From the NCBI GenBank assembly GCA_005405945.1, contig BJHW01000002.1, forward strand, positions 1-64,000: a stretch of 64,000 nucleotides of DNA, written 5' to 3'. The notes under the pieces were generated by a model. The model saw only the letters and a list, made by a program, of their open reading frames with translations, was not told where the DNA came from and ran no database searches. The translations under genes were made by a program, and so were the position numbers. Source of the stretch: Streptomyces violaceusniger. GTDB lineage: Bacteria; Actinomycetota; Actinomycetes; Streptomycetales; Streptomycetaceae. This document shows, in pieces, positions 42,508 through 50,948 of the stretch (its first letter is position 1; the number at the start of each line of letters is the position of its first letter).

Positions 42508-42529
42508 GCAGGTCGGAGGAAGTCCGCTA

Positions 42530-42900
42530 CGGTTCGGGCAGCGCCCCGGAGGGGCGCGGGGCTGTGTCGATGTGCGGCTCCGCCGCGTGGGCGCGACCAG
42601 CCACGACGGCGCCGCGGTCGGCCAACGACGCATGGCGCCACTTCCCGCGGAGCGCTGAGGCGGGGCGCGGCGCCTGCGGCGGGCTGCTCCCCTCCCCGCC
42701 CCTTCCCACAACTGGGGCTGAGGCCCCGGGCCCCGAGACCCAGGGGCGAAGCCCCCGCCACGCGGCGGAGCCGCGTATCGAAGCCGCGGGAAGGAGCGGG
42801 GAGGCCCTGCCCCGCGGGCCCGGCTCTCCGATCCCCGCGGCCGATCCCCGCGGCCGATCCCCGCGGCCGGGCCGCGCTCCGCGCCCGGAGTAGTCCCGCG
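42530..42900. repeat. Dispersed Streptomyces-type intergenic repeats
   Basis: The 442-nt gap holds GC-rich modules, such as CCCCGGAGGGGCGCGGGG, GCGACCAGCCACGACGG, TTCCCACAACTGGGGC and CAGGGGCGAAGCCCC, that recur between genes in many Streptomyces genomes as I know them. Several form short hairpins. No gene is seen until 42950. Confidence 0.6.
42828..42866. repeat. 13-bp tandem repeat, three perfect copies
   Basis: CCGATCCCCGCGG occurs three times in a row and runs into further GC-rich sequence. It lies inside the intergenic repeat block upstream of the small basic protein gene. Confidence 0.85.
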
Positions 42901-42949
42901 GGCGATGTTCCGCCCCGTACCGGACACTTGAGGCGGAAGGAGGCGGAAC

Positions 42950-43138
42950 ATGGCCAAAGCGACCGCCAAGAGCGGGAAGACGTCGGGGCGTCGCATGGCG
43001 GCCCGCGGGGGCGCCAAGTCTGGCGGCATGGAGACGCGGACCAAGGAGGACCTGTACCGCGAGGCCCAGAAGGCGGGCATCGAGGGCAGGTCCCAGATGT
43101 CCAAGAGCCAGCTGATCTCGGCACTGCGCCACCGCTGA
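42950..43138 (+). CDS. Small basic protein with Rho-N-like C-terminal helix pair
   Basis: 62 residues. Lys/Arg/Gly-rich head (MAKATAKSGKTSGRRMAARG) and a C-terminal TKEDLYREAQKAGIEG...MSKSQLISALRHR, resembling the SAP-like or Rho N-terminal helical motif that binds nucleic acid. GGAGG precedes ATG by 7 nt. Similar small proteins are often labelled plasmid stabilisation proteins without evidence. Probably a DNA- or RNA-binding protein. Confidence 0.8.
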   Translation: MAKATAKSGKTSGRRMAARGGAKSGGMETRTKEDLYREAQKAGIEGRSQMSKSQLISALRHR

Positions 43139-43157
43139 CCGCTGACCGCTGGCCCAT

Positions 43158-43180
43158 GGGACCGGGCGCGCCCCGGTCCC
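43158..43180. terminator. Bidirectional hairpin between convergent genes
   Basis: GGGACCGGG and CCCGGTCCC form a perfect 9-bp stem with loop CGCGC, between the small basic protein stop (43138) and the MrpD stop (43187). Confidence 0.72.
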
Positions 43181-43186
43181 GGCAGC

Positions 43187-44998
43187 TCAGCGGATCCCCG
43201 GGACGGTCAGCACCGTGAGCAGCGCCGCCCCGGCGACCAGCCAGGCGACGTAGTCGCCGATGTGCCCGGACTGCAGGCGTCGTACGGGCGCGAACAGCGC
43301 GGCCGCCCCGGTGTGGACCGGCCGCCGTACCGCCAGTGTGGCCAAGGCGATGGCGAGGGCCGCGGAGAGCAGCCCGAGCAGGATCCCGGTCAGCTGCCAG
43401 TGCGGTGGCAGGTGCGCCGGGGCTGCCGCGGCGTGTCCGTCGAGGACCGTCCGCCGGTAGCCGCCGGTGTCGGTGAACAGCGCCCCGGCCCGGCCCACCG
43501 CGGACGCGACGGCCGGGATCACCCCGAGGGCCAGCGACGCGGCCAGCAGCGCGGCGGGCACCGCCAGCAGCGGCACCGGGATGCGCCCGAGGCGGCCGCC
43601 GGTCTCGGGCTCCTCCTCGCCGGTGGTCTCCGGGCCGCCCTCCTCCTTCCCGGGCCGCCGGCCCACTCCGGCGAAGATCCGCAGCCCGGCGCGCAGCACC
43701 GCGCCCCCGGTCACCGCCGACACCAGGACGTAGAGCGCGGGCAGCCATCCGGCGGTGTGCCCCGCGGCCTCCTCCGCGGCGGCCTTGCCGAGCCCGGAGG
43801 CGAACGGCGGCAGCCCGCTCAGGGCCAGCCCGCCCACCGCGAACAGGACGCCGACCTCCGGCAGCTCCCGGGCCCGGGCGAACAGCTCGTGCTCGTCCAC
43901 GGTCGCGTACCGGTCCAGCAGCACCCCGACGCAGGCGAAGAGCGCCGCCTTCACGCCCGCGTGGCCGAGCACGTACAGCGCAGTGCCGGAGATCCCCTCG
44001 GGGGTCAGCACGGCCACGCCGATCAGGAACAGCCCGGTGTGGGCCACGGTCGAGAACGCCAGCAGCCGTTTGAGGTGGCGCTGCCGCCAGCACATCGCCG
44101 CGCCCAGCAGCGTCGTGAGGACGCCCAGCACCAGCAGCGCGCGGGTCACGTCGGGGTGGGAGAGCCCTCCGGGCCCGGAGAAGACCGTCCAGTAGACCCG
44201 GGCGACCCCGTAGACACCGAGCTCCACCATCACCCCGGACAGCAGCATGCACACCGGCGTCGGCGCGACCGCGTGTGCGTCGGGCAGCCAGAAGTGGAAC
44301 GGAACGGCGGCCGCCTTCACCAGCAGACCGGTCGTCACCAGGACGAACGCGGCGAGCACCAGCCCGTCCGGCCCGTCCGCGTCCAGCCTCCGCCCGATCT
44401 GGGCGAACCCCAGCTCCCCGGTGCGCGCGTACAGCAGGGTGATGCCCAGCAAGGTGGCGTAGCCGCCGAGCGAGTTCACCACGCCGAAGGCCAGCGCGCC
44501 CTGCAGCGGTTTGGGCTCCTCGACGCGGAAGCCGGTCAGCGCGTAGGCGACCACGCCCATCAGCTCGAAGAAGACGAAGGCGTTGAACAGGTCGCCGGTC
44601 AACGCGAAACCGCACATGCCCGCCTGGAACACCAGGATCAGCGCGGGGAAGGAGCCGGTGTGACGGCGCGGCGGTTCCTCGAAGTAGCGCCAGGAGTAGA
44701 CCAGGACGGTGACGACGAGCAGCGAGACCAGCGCCGCGAGCCCGGCCCCCAGTGGATCGCCGACCAGCACGATGCCCACCCGCCGCCAGCCGCCCACCCA
44801 CTCCACCGGATACGTCCCCGGTCCGGGGTGACCGGCCCGGAACAGCACCAGGAGCGCCAGCGCGGCGGTGGCGGCGGCGAAGGCGCAGCCCACGATGTCG
44901 GAGACGAGGCGGGGCAGCCGCCGTCCGGTGGCCACCAGCACCGCCGCGCCCAGCAGCGGCACGGCCACCACCAGCGGCAGCAGTCGCGCGGTGTCCAC
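43187..44998 (-). CDS. mrpD: Mrp-type cation/proton antiporter, large subunit D (NuoN/NuoL-like)
   Basis: 603 residues, about 14 hydrophobic segments. The proton-channel motifs of the family are visible: FNAFVFFELMGVVAYALTGF, KAAAVPFHFWLPDAHAVAPT and HRxxKRLLAFSTVAHTG-type sequence (RQRHLKRLLAFSTVAHTG). GTG 44998 starts 4 nt after the mrpC stop. It is the only large antiporter subunit in the operon; a full-length MrpA is absent. Exports Na+ or other cations in exchange for protons and sets internal pH. Last gene of a six-gene operon. Confidence 0.9.
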   Translation of the reverse strand: MDTARLLPLVVAVPLLGAAVLVATGRRLPRLVSDIVGCAFAAATAALALLVLFRAGHPGPGTYPVEWVGGWRRVGIVLVGDPLGAGLAALVSLLVVTVLVYSWRYFEEPPRRHTGSFPALILVFQAGMCGFALTGDLFNAFVFFELMGVVAYALTGFRVEEPKPLQGALAFGVVNSLGGYATLLGITLLYARTGELGFAQIGRRLDADGPDGLVLAAFVLVTTGLLVKAAAVPFHFWLPDAHAVAPTPVCMLLSGVMVELGVYGVARVYWTVFSGPGGLSHPDVTRALLVLGVLTTLLGAAMCWRQRHLKRLLAFSTVAHTGLFLIGVAVLTPEGISGTALYVLGHAGVKAALFACVGVLLDRYATVDEHELFARARELPEVGVLFAVGGLALSGLPPFASGLGKAAAEEAAGHTAGWLPALYVLVSAVTGGAVLRAGLRIFAGVGRRPGKEEGGPETTGEEEPETGGRLGRIPVPLLAVPAALLAASLALGVIPAVASAVGRAGALFTDTGGYRRTVLDGHAAAAPAHLPPHWQLTGILLGLLSAALAIALATLAVRRPVHTGAAALFAPVRRLQSGHIGDYVAWLVAGAALLTVLTVPGIR

Positions 44999-45002
44999 CC
45001 GG

Positions 45003-45347
45003 TCAGCCCTTCAGCTCGGACAGGGCGTCCGGGTCGACCGTGCCGTGGCGCTTGCGGAGCTGGACGACGAGCGCGAGCAGCAGCGCGGTCACGGTCGCGC
45101 CGACCACGATGTCGGTGAGGGCGAGCGCCTGGACGACCGGGTCGACCACCCGGCTGTCGGTGGGCGCGTCGGCGAAGACCGGGGCGGTGCCGCCGTCGCG
45201 GTAGCCGACGGCGAGCAGCAGCACATAGGTGGAGGACTGGGTGACGGCCAGGCATCCCACGGCATGGATGAGGTTCCGGCTGGTCACCAGCCCGTACACA
45301 CCGATCAGAAAGATCCATCCGGCGACCGGATACGGCAGGACCGTCAC
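45003..45347 (-). CDS. mrpC: Mrp antiporter subunit C (NuoK-like)
   Basis: 114 residues with three membrane spans, LPYPVAGWIFLIGVYGLVTS, HAVGCLAVTQSSTYVLLLAV and LALTDIVVGATVTALLLALV, and the NuoK-like motif PVVQALALTDIVVGAT. GTG 45347 overlaps the stop of the preceding gene by 4 nt, so translation is coupled. Confidence 0.9.
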   Translation of the reverse strand: MTVLPYPVAGWIFLIGVYGLVTSRNLIHAVGCLAVTQSSTYVLLLAVGYRDGGTAPVFADAPTDSRVVDPVVQALALTDIVVGATVTALLLALVVQLRKRHGTVDPDALSELKG

Positions 45348-46144
45348 GCTCGCTCCCTCTGCTCGTCTCCGTTGCCCCCGCTGTCTCCTGAGTCCCACGG
45401 GCCCCCGTCGTCCTCCCCCGGCTCCTCGATCTCCACCGCCTGGTCCAGGAAACGGGCCAGCAGGACCACGATCCCGCTGGTGACCTCCAGGCCGACGGCC
45501 GCGTTGAGCACGGGCACCGTGCCGCCGGAGGACAGGGCCGCGAGGGTGCCGAAGGGCAGCACGTTCGCCAGGAACGCCGACCCCGCGAGGACGGCCGCGA
45601 GCCCGGTGATCACATACGCCGCCTCGCCCGCGGCCTCCCCGATCTCGTAGAGGGTCAGCGGCCGGACCCGCTCCAGCGCCCGGTAGTCGGCGGCGATGTA
45701 GAGCAGGTGCAGCGCGGTGGCGGCGACCACCCCGCCCTGGAAGCCGCCGCCCGGGCTGATCTGGCCGTGCGCGATCACATAGAGGCCCACCAGCAGCGCG
45801 CACGCCAGCGTCAGCAGCGCGAACCGGCGCACCCGGGGATGGACCACGGCGGGCTCGGGATCCTTGCGGTGCTCGTCCCGGGCCTGGCGGAGCAGCACCA
45901 CGGTGCCGAGGACGGCGGAGAAGAGGATGGTCTCCTCGCCGAGCGTGTCGAAGGCGCGCAGATCGAAGTTGACGGACGCGATGACATTGGACGTGTGATG
46001 GCTCAGGGCGGCGCGCACGGCCCGGACGCCGTACGGGTGCGGGACGGTGCCGAACGCCGGCAGGTCGATGCAGGCCGCCGCGAACAGCACCGCGAACCCG
46101 GCGGCGCCCACCAGGAAGATCCACAGCCGGGCCCGGGCGCTCAT
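45344..46144 (-). CDS. mrpB: Mrp antiporter subunit B with MrpA C-terminal (MbhE-like) region fused
   Basis: 266 residues. The first 90 residues resemble the short C-terminal domain of MrpA (MbhE type: SHHTSNVIASVNFDLRAFDTLGEE); residues 100-240 are MrpB proper (YVIAHGQISPGGGFQGGVV, PLTLYEIGEAAGEAAYV). The tail is acidic. ATG 46144 overlaps the preceding gene by 4 nt (ATGA). Part of the membrane arm of the antiporter. Confidence 0.88.
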   Translation of the reverse strand: MSARARLWIFLVGAAGFAVLFAAACIDLPAFGTVPHPYGVRAVRAALSHHTSNVIASVNFDLRAFDTLGEETILFSAVLGTVVLLRQARDEHRKDPEPAVVHPRVRRFALLTLACALLVGLYVIAHGQISPGGGFQGGVVAATALHLLYIAADYRALERVRPLTLYEIGEAAGEAAYVITGLAAVLAGSAFLANVLPFGTLAALSSGGTVPVLNAAVGLEVTSGIVVLLARFLDQAVEIEEPGEDDGGPWDSGDSGGNGDEQRERA

Positions 46145-46422
46145 CGCCCCCGGCCCGCCGGCTTGTCCGCGCCGTCGTCGCTCCCCGGGCGGCGCCGCAC
46201 CTTGCGCACGGTCAGCAGGATCATCAGGGGCGTCACCGCGGAGCCGACGGCGAGCTGCGAGAGCGCGACGTCCGGCGCCTGGAGGAAGGTGAACAGCAGG
46301 GCCAGCGAGAGGCCGAGGAAGGACAGCACCAGCGCCTGCCGCACCGGGTCCCGGTTGAGCACGGCGGCGGTGGCGGCTCCCGCGACCAGCAGCAGCGCCA
46401 CCACGATCAGCGCGTCGGTCAT
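46141..46422 (-). CDS. MbhD-like (DUF4040) Mrp antiporter subunit
   Basis: 93 residues, three membrane spans. DPVRQALVLSFLGLSLALLF and LQAPDVALSQLAVGSAVTPL match the DUF4040 domain that in canonical MrpA lies behind the large antiporter domain; here it is a stand-alone protein, as in membrane-bound hydrogenase-type operons. ATGA overlap with the preceding gene. Confidence 0.85.
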   Translation of the reverse strand: MTDALIVVALLLVAGAATAAVLNRDPVRQALVLSFLGLSLALLFTFLQAPDVALSQLAVGSAVTPLMILLTVRKVRRRPGSDDGADKPAGRGR

Positions 46423-46853
46423 GCCGTGACGCCCCCCTTGCCGCCGCTGGCGCTGGTCACCACGCTGCCCGCGATCAGCATCGCGCCGATCAGCAGGAGC
46501 TTCACCATGGCCCGGCCGGGCCCGGTCGCCACGCACAGCGGCAGCACCGTGGCGGGCACCCCCACCAGCGCCGTCCAGCGCACCAGCCGGGAGTCGGGCA
46601 GGACGTCCAGGAAGCGGGCGTAGATCAGCGTTCCGGTGGGGCCGAGCACGCTGACCACCAGCGCCACATCGTTGTACGAGGTCCGGTGGAAGCCCCGCGC
46701 GGCCAGCAGCAGCGCAAGACCGGCCAGCAGCGAGGTGAGGTTCTGGCCGATCAGCCGGTCCTTGGGCGAGCCGTAGGCGATCCGCCACAGCACCGGTACG
46801 AGCGCGAGCAGCGGCACCAGCGCCGCCGCCAGCCAGCCGTCGGAGGTGCTCAC
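46419..46853 (-). CDS. Fused Mrp antiporter subunits F and G
   Basis: 144 residues from GTG 46853. Residues 15-90 follow MrpF (GSPKDRLIGQNLTSLLAGLA, SYNDVALVVSVLGPTGTLIY), and the rest resembles a shortened MrpG (GPGRAMVKLLLIGAMLIAGS). Both are normally separate small membrane proteins. Overlaps its neighbours by 4 nt on each side. Confidence 0.78.
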   Translation of the reverse strand: MSTSDGWLAAALVPLLALVPVLWRIAYGSPKDRLIGQNLTSLLAGLALLLAARGFHRTSYNDVALVVSVLGPTGTLIYARFLDVLPDSRLVRWTALVGVPATVLPLCVATGPGRAMVKLLLIGAMLIAGSVVTSASGGKGGVTA

Positions 46854-47014
46854 CGGTCCGCCACCGCCCGGCGCCCGGCGCGGGCGAGCACGGCGGCGGC
46901 CAGCGCGGAGGCCGACCCGACCAGGAGCTCCAGGGGGTCCACGGTGCTGATCAGCACCAGCCAGATCCCGGTCAGCGCCGCCCACCACACGAGGACTTCC
47001 AGCACAGCCGTCAT
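46850..47014 (-). CDS. Short MrpE-like membrane protein, first gene of the Mrp operon
   Basis: 54 residues, MTAVLEVLVWWAALTGIWLV, then a second hydrophobic segment. It has a strong GGAGGTG ribosome site 4 nt before ATG 47014. Position and two-span profile suggest a reduced MrpE (usually about 160 residues), but sequence support is weak. Overlaps the F/G gene by 4 nt. Confidence 0.65.
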   Translation of the reverse strand: MTAVLEVLVWWAALTGIWLVLISTVDPLELLVGSASALAAAVLARAGRRAVADR

Positions 47015-47215
47015 TCGACACCTCCGTCGGCGGCGGGTACCCGGCCCGCCGCCGCCGATACCTCGCACCTTCGCGGATTCCGCCCGGTCTCCTCGAGGAC
47101 TCCTGGAGCCTCCGGGACCCCTCGCGCGTTGGAACCCATGAGATCCCCTCGATCCCCTTGGCCGTGCGACCCGCGCTCCGTGTCGGCCACGGGCCCGGGC
47201 ACACTTGGAGGCATG

Positions 47216-47812
47216 ATGACCGGCGCATCGCAGCAGAGCGACCCGACCCGCCCGAAGCGCTCACGCGCCCGCACCTTCGTACCGCTGGGGATCGCCGCCT
47301 GGCTGGTGCTGGAGATCTGGCTGCTGACACTCGTGGCGGACGTCGCCGGCGGGCTGACCGTCCTCCTGCTGCTCGTCGCGGGCGTGGTGGTGGGCGGGGC
47401 CGTGGTCAAGCGCGGTGGCCGCCGGGCGTGGCAGAGCCTGGCCGGGTCGATGCGGCCGGACGGAGAGGAGCCCGCCGCGCGTCCGGGAAGCTCCTTCACG
47501 ATGCTCGGCGGGCTGCTGCTCATGGTGCCGGGGCTGATCTCGGACGTGGCCGCGCTGGTGTGCCTGTTCCCGCCGACCCGGGCGCTGCTGCGGCGCCGCG
47601 CGGAGAGCGCGCTGTCGCGCCGGATGGGCTTCGTCCCCGGATCGGAATCCGACCCGTTCCGCCAGGCCCGTGAGCAGTGGGAGCGCCGGGACGGACGGGA
47701 GCGCCCGGAGCAGGGCACGGTCATCCAGGGCGAGGTGATACGGGACGGGGACGACCGGGGCCGGGACGCCGACGGAGAGCCGGGGCCCGGGCTGCGGCCG
47801 CGCGACCGGTGA
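47216..47812 (+). CDS. fxsA: FxsA family membrane protein
   Basis: 198 residues. Membrane spans FVPLGIAAWLVLEIWLLTLV and VLLLLVAGVVVGGAVVK, then FTMLGGLLLMVPGLISDVAALV, the conserved FxsA core, and a long charged tail. FxsA in E. coli affects phage exclusion; in actinobacteria its role is unknown. ATG 47216 gives better spacing to GGAGG (47207-47211) than the overlapping ATG at 47213. Divergent from the Mrp operon and convergent with rbpA. Confidence 0.88.
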   Translation: MTGASQQSDPTRPKRSRARTFVPLGIAAWLVLEIWLLTLVADVAGGLTVLLLLVAGVVVGGAVVKRGGRRAWQSLAGSMRPDGEEPAARPGSSFTMLGGLLLMVPGLISDVAALVCLFPPTRALLRRRAESALSRRMGFVPGSESDPFRQAREQWERRDGRERPEQGTVIQGEVIRDGDDRGRDADGEPGPGLRPRDR

Positions 47813-47859
47813 GCCGCCGGGGCCGCACCTCAGCGGCCCGCTCCACGCATATCCGCACA

Positions 47860-47896
47860 AGGGCCGGGGCCACTGCTCAGCAGTGGCCCCGGCCCT
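47860..47896. terminator. Long bidirectional hairpin between fxsA and rbpA
   Basis: Two perfectly complementary 18-nt arms (47860-47877 and 47879-47896) separated by one base, between convergent stops at 47812 and 47933. Practical stem about 16 bp with a short loop. Serves both genes. Confidence 0.85.
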
Positions 47897-47932
47897 CGTA
47901 CTTCGGGTGTTACCTCAGTGCTGCCGCTCGGT

Positions 47933-48307
47933 TCAGGCAGACTTACGGGTGTCCCGCGGATGCACGGCGATGTTCATGGCACCGGAGCGCAGGACCGCCA
48001 GCCGCTCGGCCAGCACCTCCTCCAGCTCCTCGCGGGTGCGCCGCTCCATGAGCATGTCCCAATGCGTGCGCGCGGGCTTGCCCTTTTTCTCCTCTGGACC
48101 GTCGCCGTCGACAAGGAGTGCCATGGCGCCGCACGCCTTGCACTCCCACTCCGGCGGGATCTCCGCCTCTACCGAGAACGGCATCTCGAATCGATGGCCG
48201 TTCTGGCATGCGTACTCCACCGCCTGGCGCGGGGCCAGATCGATGCCGCGGTCGGTCTCGTAGCTGGTCACCACGAGTCGCGTGCCGCGAAGAGCTCGCT
48301 CACTCAT
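47933..48307 (-). CDS. rbpA: RNA polymerase-binding protein RbpA
   Basis: 124 residues, full length. MSERALRGTRLVVTSYETDRG, the core YACQNGHRFEMPFSVEAEIP with WECKACGA, and the sigma-interacting tail RTHWDMLMERRTREELEEVLAERL match actinobacterial RbpA, which stabilises RNA polymerase with the principal sigma factor. ATG 48307. A perfect sigma-R promoter lies upstream, in line with the known thiol-stress control of rbpA in Streptomyces. Confidence 0.97.
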   Translation of the reverse strand: MSERALRGTRLVVTSYETDRGIDLAPRQAVEYACQNGHRFEMPFSVEAEIPPEWECKACGAMALLVDGDGPEEKKGKPARTHWDMLMERRTREELEEVLAERLAVLRSGAMNIAVHPRDTRKSA

Positions 48308-48368
48308 GAATCGTGCCTCCCGGGCTTGTCGCCCACAGGACAGGTGTCGCTGTCGTCGTCATCCGGTC

Positions 48369-48394
48369 AACGTCCGGTCGGCGGTGAAGATTCC
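48369..48394 (-). promoter_or_regulatory. Sigma-R promoter of rbpA
   Basis: On the minus strand GGAAT (48394-48390), exactly 18 nt, then GTT (48371-48369): the GGAAT-N18-GTT consensus of the thiol-oxidative-stress sigma factor SigR. It lies about 60 nt upstream of the rbpA start codon. Confidence 0.88.
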
Positions 48395-48459
48395 CGTATT
48401 GGGACATGCGTCGCCCGTCGTGCCGCCCCGTTGTTCTACCCACAGGCGCCCGGTTTGTC

Positions 48460-48477
48460 ACATCTGGCAGCAGATGT
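48460..48477. terminator. Inverted repeat downstream of the YczE-like gene
   Basis: ACATCTG and CAGATGT (7-bp arms, loop GCAG) about 85 nt beyond the YczE-like stop and upstream of the rbpA promoter. Could end the YczE transcript or bind a regulator. Confidence 0.4.
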
Positions 48478-48563
48478 CACCCAGCGTTTCTGGTACTTTA
48501 GCGCGCAGTAACGGTCCGCCTGGTAGGCCGAGGGCGTACACTACCGCCCCGGCGGCCCCAGCC

Positions 48564-49244
48564 CTAAATCAGGTCCCGGACCTGCGGCTCGGCGGCGCCG
48601 CGCGCCACAATCCCAGAGCCCGTCCCGGCGGGTGCGGGAATCGCGAAGACACGCAGGAAGAACTGCGACAGCGGCCCGATGGCCAGCGCGAACAGCGCCG
48701 TGCCCACCCCCACCGAGCCGCCCAGCGCGAAGCCGGTGCCCAGCACCGTCAGCTCGATACCGGTCCGCACCAGCCGGATCGACCACCCGGTGCGCCGGTG
48801 CAGCCCCGTCATCAGCCCGTCCCGCGGGCCCGGCCCGAACCGCGCCGAGATGTAGAGCCCGGTGGCCGCGCCGCACAGCACGATCGCGAAGAGCAGCAGC
48901 GGAATCCGCACCGCCAGCGCCTCCGGCTCCGGTATCAGCCACAGTGTGCCGTCCATCACAGGCCCGATCACCAGCACGTTCGACACCGTCCCCAGACCCG
49001 GCCGCTGGCGCAGCGGGATCCACAGCAGCAGGGCGGCGACGCCGACGACGACCGTCACCGTCCCGATCGACAGCGAGGTGTGCCCGGAGAGGCCCTGGTG
49101 GAAGGCGTCCCACGGGTCGAGACCGAGCGTGGCGCGCAACTGGAGCCCCATGGACACGCCGTAGAGCACCAGCCCCACGTAGAGCTGGGCAAGACGGCGC
49201 GGGAGGCGACGGCGTGGAAGGCGACGGCGTGGAAGGTCGGACAA
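48564..49244 (-). CDS. YczE-like integral membrane protein
   Basis: 226 residues, five or six hydrophobic segments. VGLVLYGVSMGLQLRATLGLDP followed by WDAFHQGL, and GPRDGLMTGLHRRTGWSIRL are typical of the YczE/COG2364 family. TTG 49244 is supported by AGGAG 7 nt upstream; the head contains a repeated RRRLP. Genes of this family are often paired with a divergent MocR regulator, as here; in Bacillus this is the YczR/YczE pair. Transported substrate unknown. Confidence 0.85.
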   Translation of the reverse strand: MSDLPRRRLPRRRLPRRLAQLYVGLVLYGVSMGLQLRATLGLDPWDAFHQGLSGHTSLSIGTVTVVVGVAALLLWIPLRQRPGLGTVSNVLVIGPVMDGTLWLIPEPEALAVRIPLLLFAIVLCGAATGLYISARFGPGPRDGLMTGLHRRTGWSIRLVRTGIELTVLGTGFALGGSVGVGTALFALAIGPLSQFFLRVFAIPAPAGTGSGIVARGAAEPQVRDLI

Positions 49245-49285
49245 CGCGTGCTCCTGGTGTGAGTGGCCTGCGGCATGTCACTCTG

Positions 49286-49315
49286 TGGCCCGGAACCAGT
49301 CCAGTTCCACGGCCA
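49286..49315. promoter_or_regulatory. Dyad in the divergent yczE-mocR spacer
   Basis: TGGCC...GGAAC, 7 nt, GTTCC...GGCCA: two nested pairs of inverted half-sites in the 96-nt divergent spacer, 26 nt before the MocR start. A plausible operator for MocR autoregulation and YczE control. Confidence 0.45.
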
Positions 49316-49340
49316 ATTTCCGAAAGGTGGACCGCATTCG

Positions 49341-50863
49341 ATGAGTCCATGGACGTCCGCGGTCGGAGCACCCCAACTGGCCCGGCTGCTCGGGTCACAG
49401 CACACCCGCGACGGCGTGGCCGCCGGGGCCGCGGCCTCACTGACCGGGGGCCGCCGCGTCCCCGCCTACCGCTCGCTCGCCGACGGCGTACGGCTGCTCA
49501 TCCTGGAGGGCCGGGTTCCGGTCGCGGCCCGCCTCCCCGCCGAGCGTGAACTCGCGGCGGCGCTCGCGGTCAGCCGCACCACCGTCGCCGCCGCCTACGA
49601 GGCGCTGCGCGGCGAGGGGTTCCTGGAGTCCCGGCGCGGCGCCGGTAGCTGGACCGCCATGCCCGCCGGAAGCCCGCTGCCCACCCGGGGCTCGACCCGC
49701 TCCCGCCCGAGGCCGCGGCCTCCGTGATCGACCTCGGCTGTGCCGCGCTGCCCGCCCCCGAACCCTGGCTCACCCGCGCCATGCGCGGCGCCCTGGACGA
49801 ACTGCCGCCCTACGCCCACACCCACGGCGACTACCCCGCCGGGCTGCCCGCCCTGCGCCAGGCGCTCGCCGACCGCTACACCGCCCGGGGCATACCGACC
49901 ATGCCCGAGCAGATCATGGTCACCACCGGCGCCATGGGGGCCGTCGCCGCCGCCTGCCGGCTGATGGTCCGGCCCGGGGAACGGGTGGCCGTCGAATCGC
50001 CCAGCTACGCCAACATCCTGCAGCTGATGCGCGAGGCGGGCGCCCGGCTCGTCCCCGTGGCCATGGCCGACCGGCTCGCGGGCTGGGACATCCCGTCCTG
50101 GCGCCAGGTGCTCAGCGCCGCCGCGCCCCGGCTGGCCTACGTCATCGCCGACTTCCACAACCCCACCGGCGCCCTCGCCACCGAGGACCAGCGCCGTCAG
50201 CTCGTCGACGCCGCCCGCTCCGCCGGAACGGTCCTGATCGCCGACGAGACCATGGCCGAGCTGCGCCTGGACGACGAGGTGGAGCTGCCCCGGCCCGTCT
50301 GCGCCTTCGACCCGGCGGGCAGCACCGTGATCACGGTCGGCTCGGCGAGCAAGACCTTCTGGGCGGGGCTGCGGATCGGCTGGGTGCGCGCCGCGCCCGA
50401 TGTCATCCGCAGCCTGGTCGCCGCCCGCGCCTACGCGGACCTGGGCACCCCCGTCATCGAACAGCTCGCCGTCGCCTGGCTGCTGAACACCGGCGGCTGG
50501 GAGGAGGCCATCGAGATCCGCAGGGAGCTCGCGCGCGGCAACCGCGACGCACTGGTCGGCGCCCTCCGGCGCCATCTGCCCGACTGGGAGTTCACCGTCC
50601 CGCACGGCGGGCTCACCCTCTGGGCCCGCACCGGCGGCCTCTCCGGCTCGCGCATCGCCGAGGCGGGCGCCCGGCTGGGGGTCCGAGTGCCGTCGGGGCC
50701 CCGCTTCGGGGTGGACGGCGCGTTCGAGGGGTACGTGCGGCTGCCGTTCACGGTCGGGGGAGCGGTGGCCGAGAAGGCCGCCACCCGGTTGGCCTCGGCC
50801 GCCGACCTGGTGGCCACGGGCGCCACGATCGAGGCCGAGGCGCCGCGGACGTATGTGGCCTGA
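49341..50863 (+). CDS. MocR-type regulator (GntR winged helix fused to aminotransferase fold), one frameshift
   Basis: About 507 residues after repair. N-terminal GntR winged helix (VRLLILEGRVPVAARLPAER, VSRTTVAAAYEALRGEG), then a fold-type I aminotransferase domain with TTGAMGAVAAACRLMVRPGE, DFHNPTGALA and the PLP lysine in SASKTFWAGLRIGW. Such regulators sense PLP or amino acids. The frame breaks in G4 at 49687-49690; one more G gives LPTRGLDPLPPEAAASVIDL and joins the two parts. Divergent from the YczE-like gene. Confidence 0.92.
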
Positions 50864-50912
50864 CGTGCCGTAACGCGCCCCGGTGCGGGAGCACTACGGG
50901 CCCCGGTGGCTG

Positions 50913-50948
50913 GGGTCCTTCCTCCACGGAGATCCGTCAGAAGGACCC
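50913..50948. terminator. Nested hairpin between convergent genes
   Basis: Outer arms GGGTCCTTC and GAAGGACCC (9 bp), with an inner ACGGA-GA-TCCGT hairpin in the loop. Sits between the MocR stop and the stop of the FtsK-like gene. Probably bidirectional. Confidence 0.6.

Noticed and set aside
43262..45118. 618-codon plus-strand open frame opposite mrpD
   Set aside because: Gln/Gly/Arg-rich composition and exact overlap with a well-supported membrane protein gene; a shadow frame.
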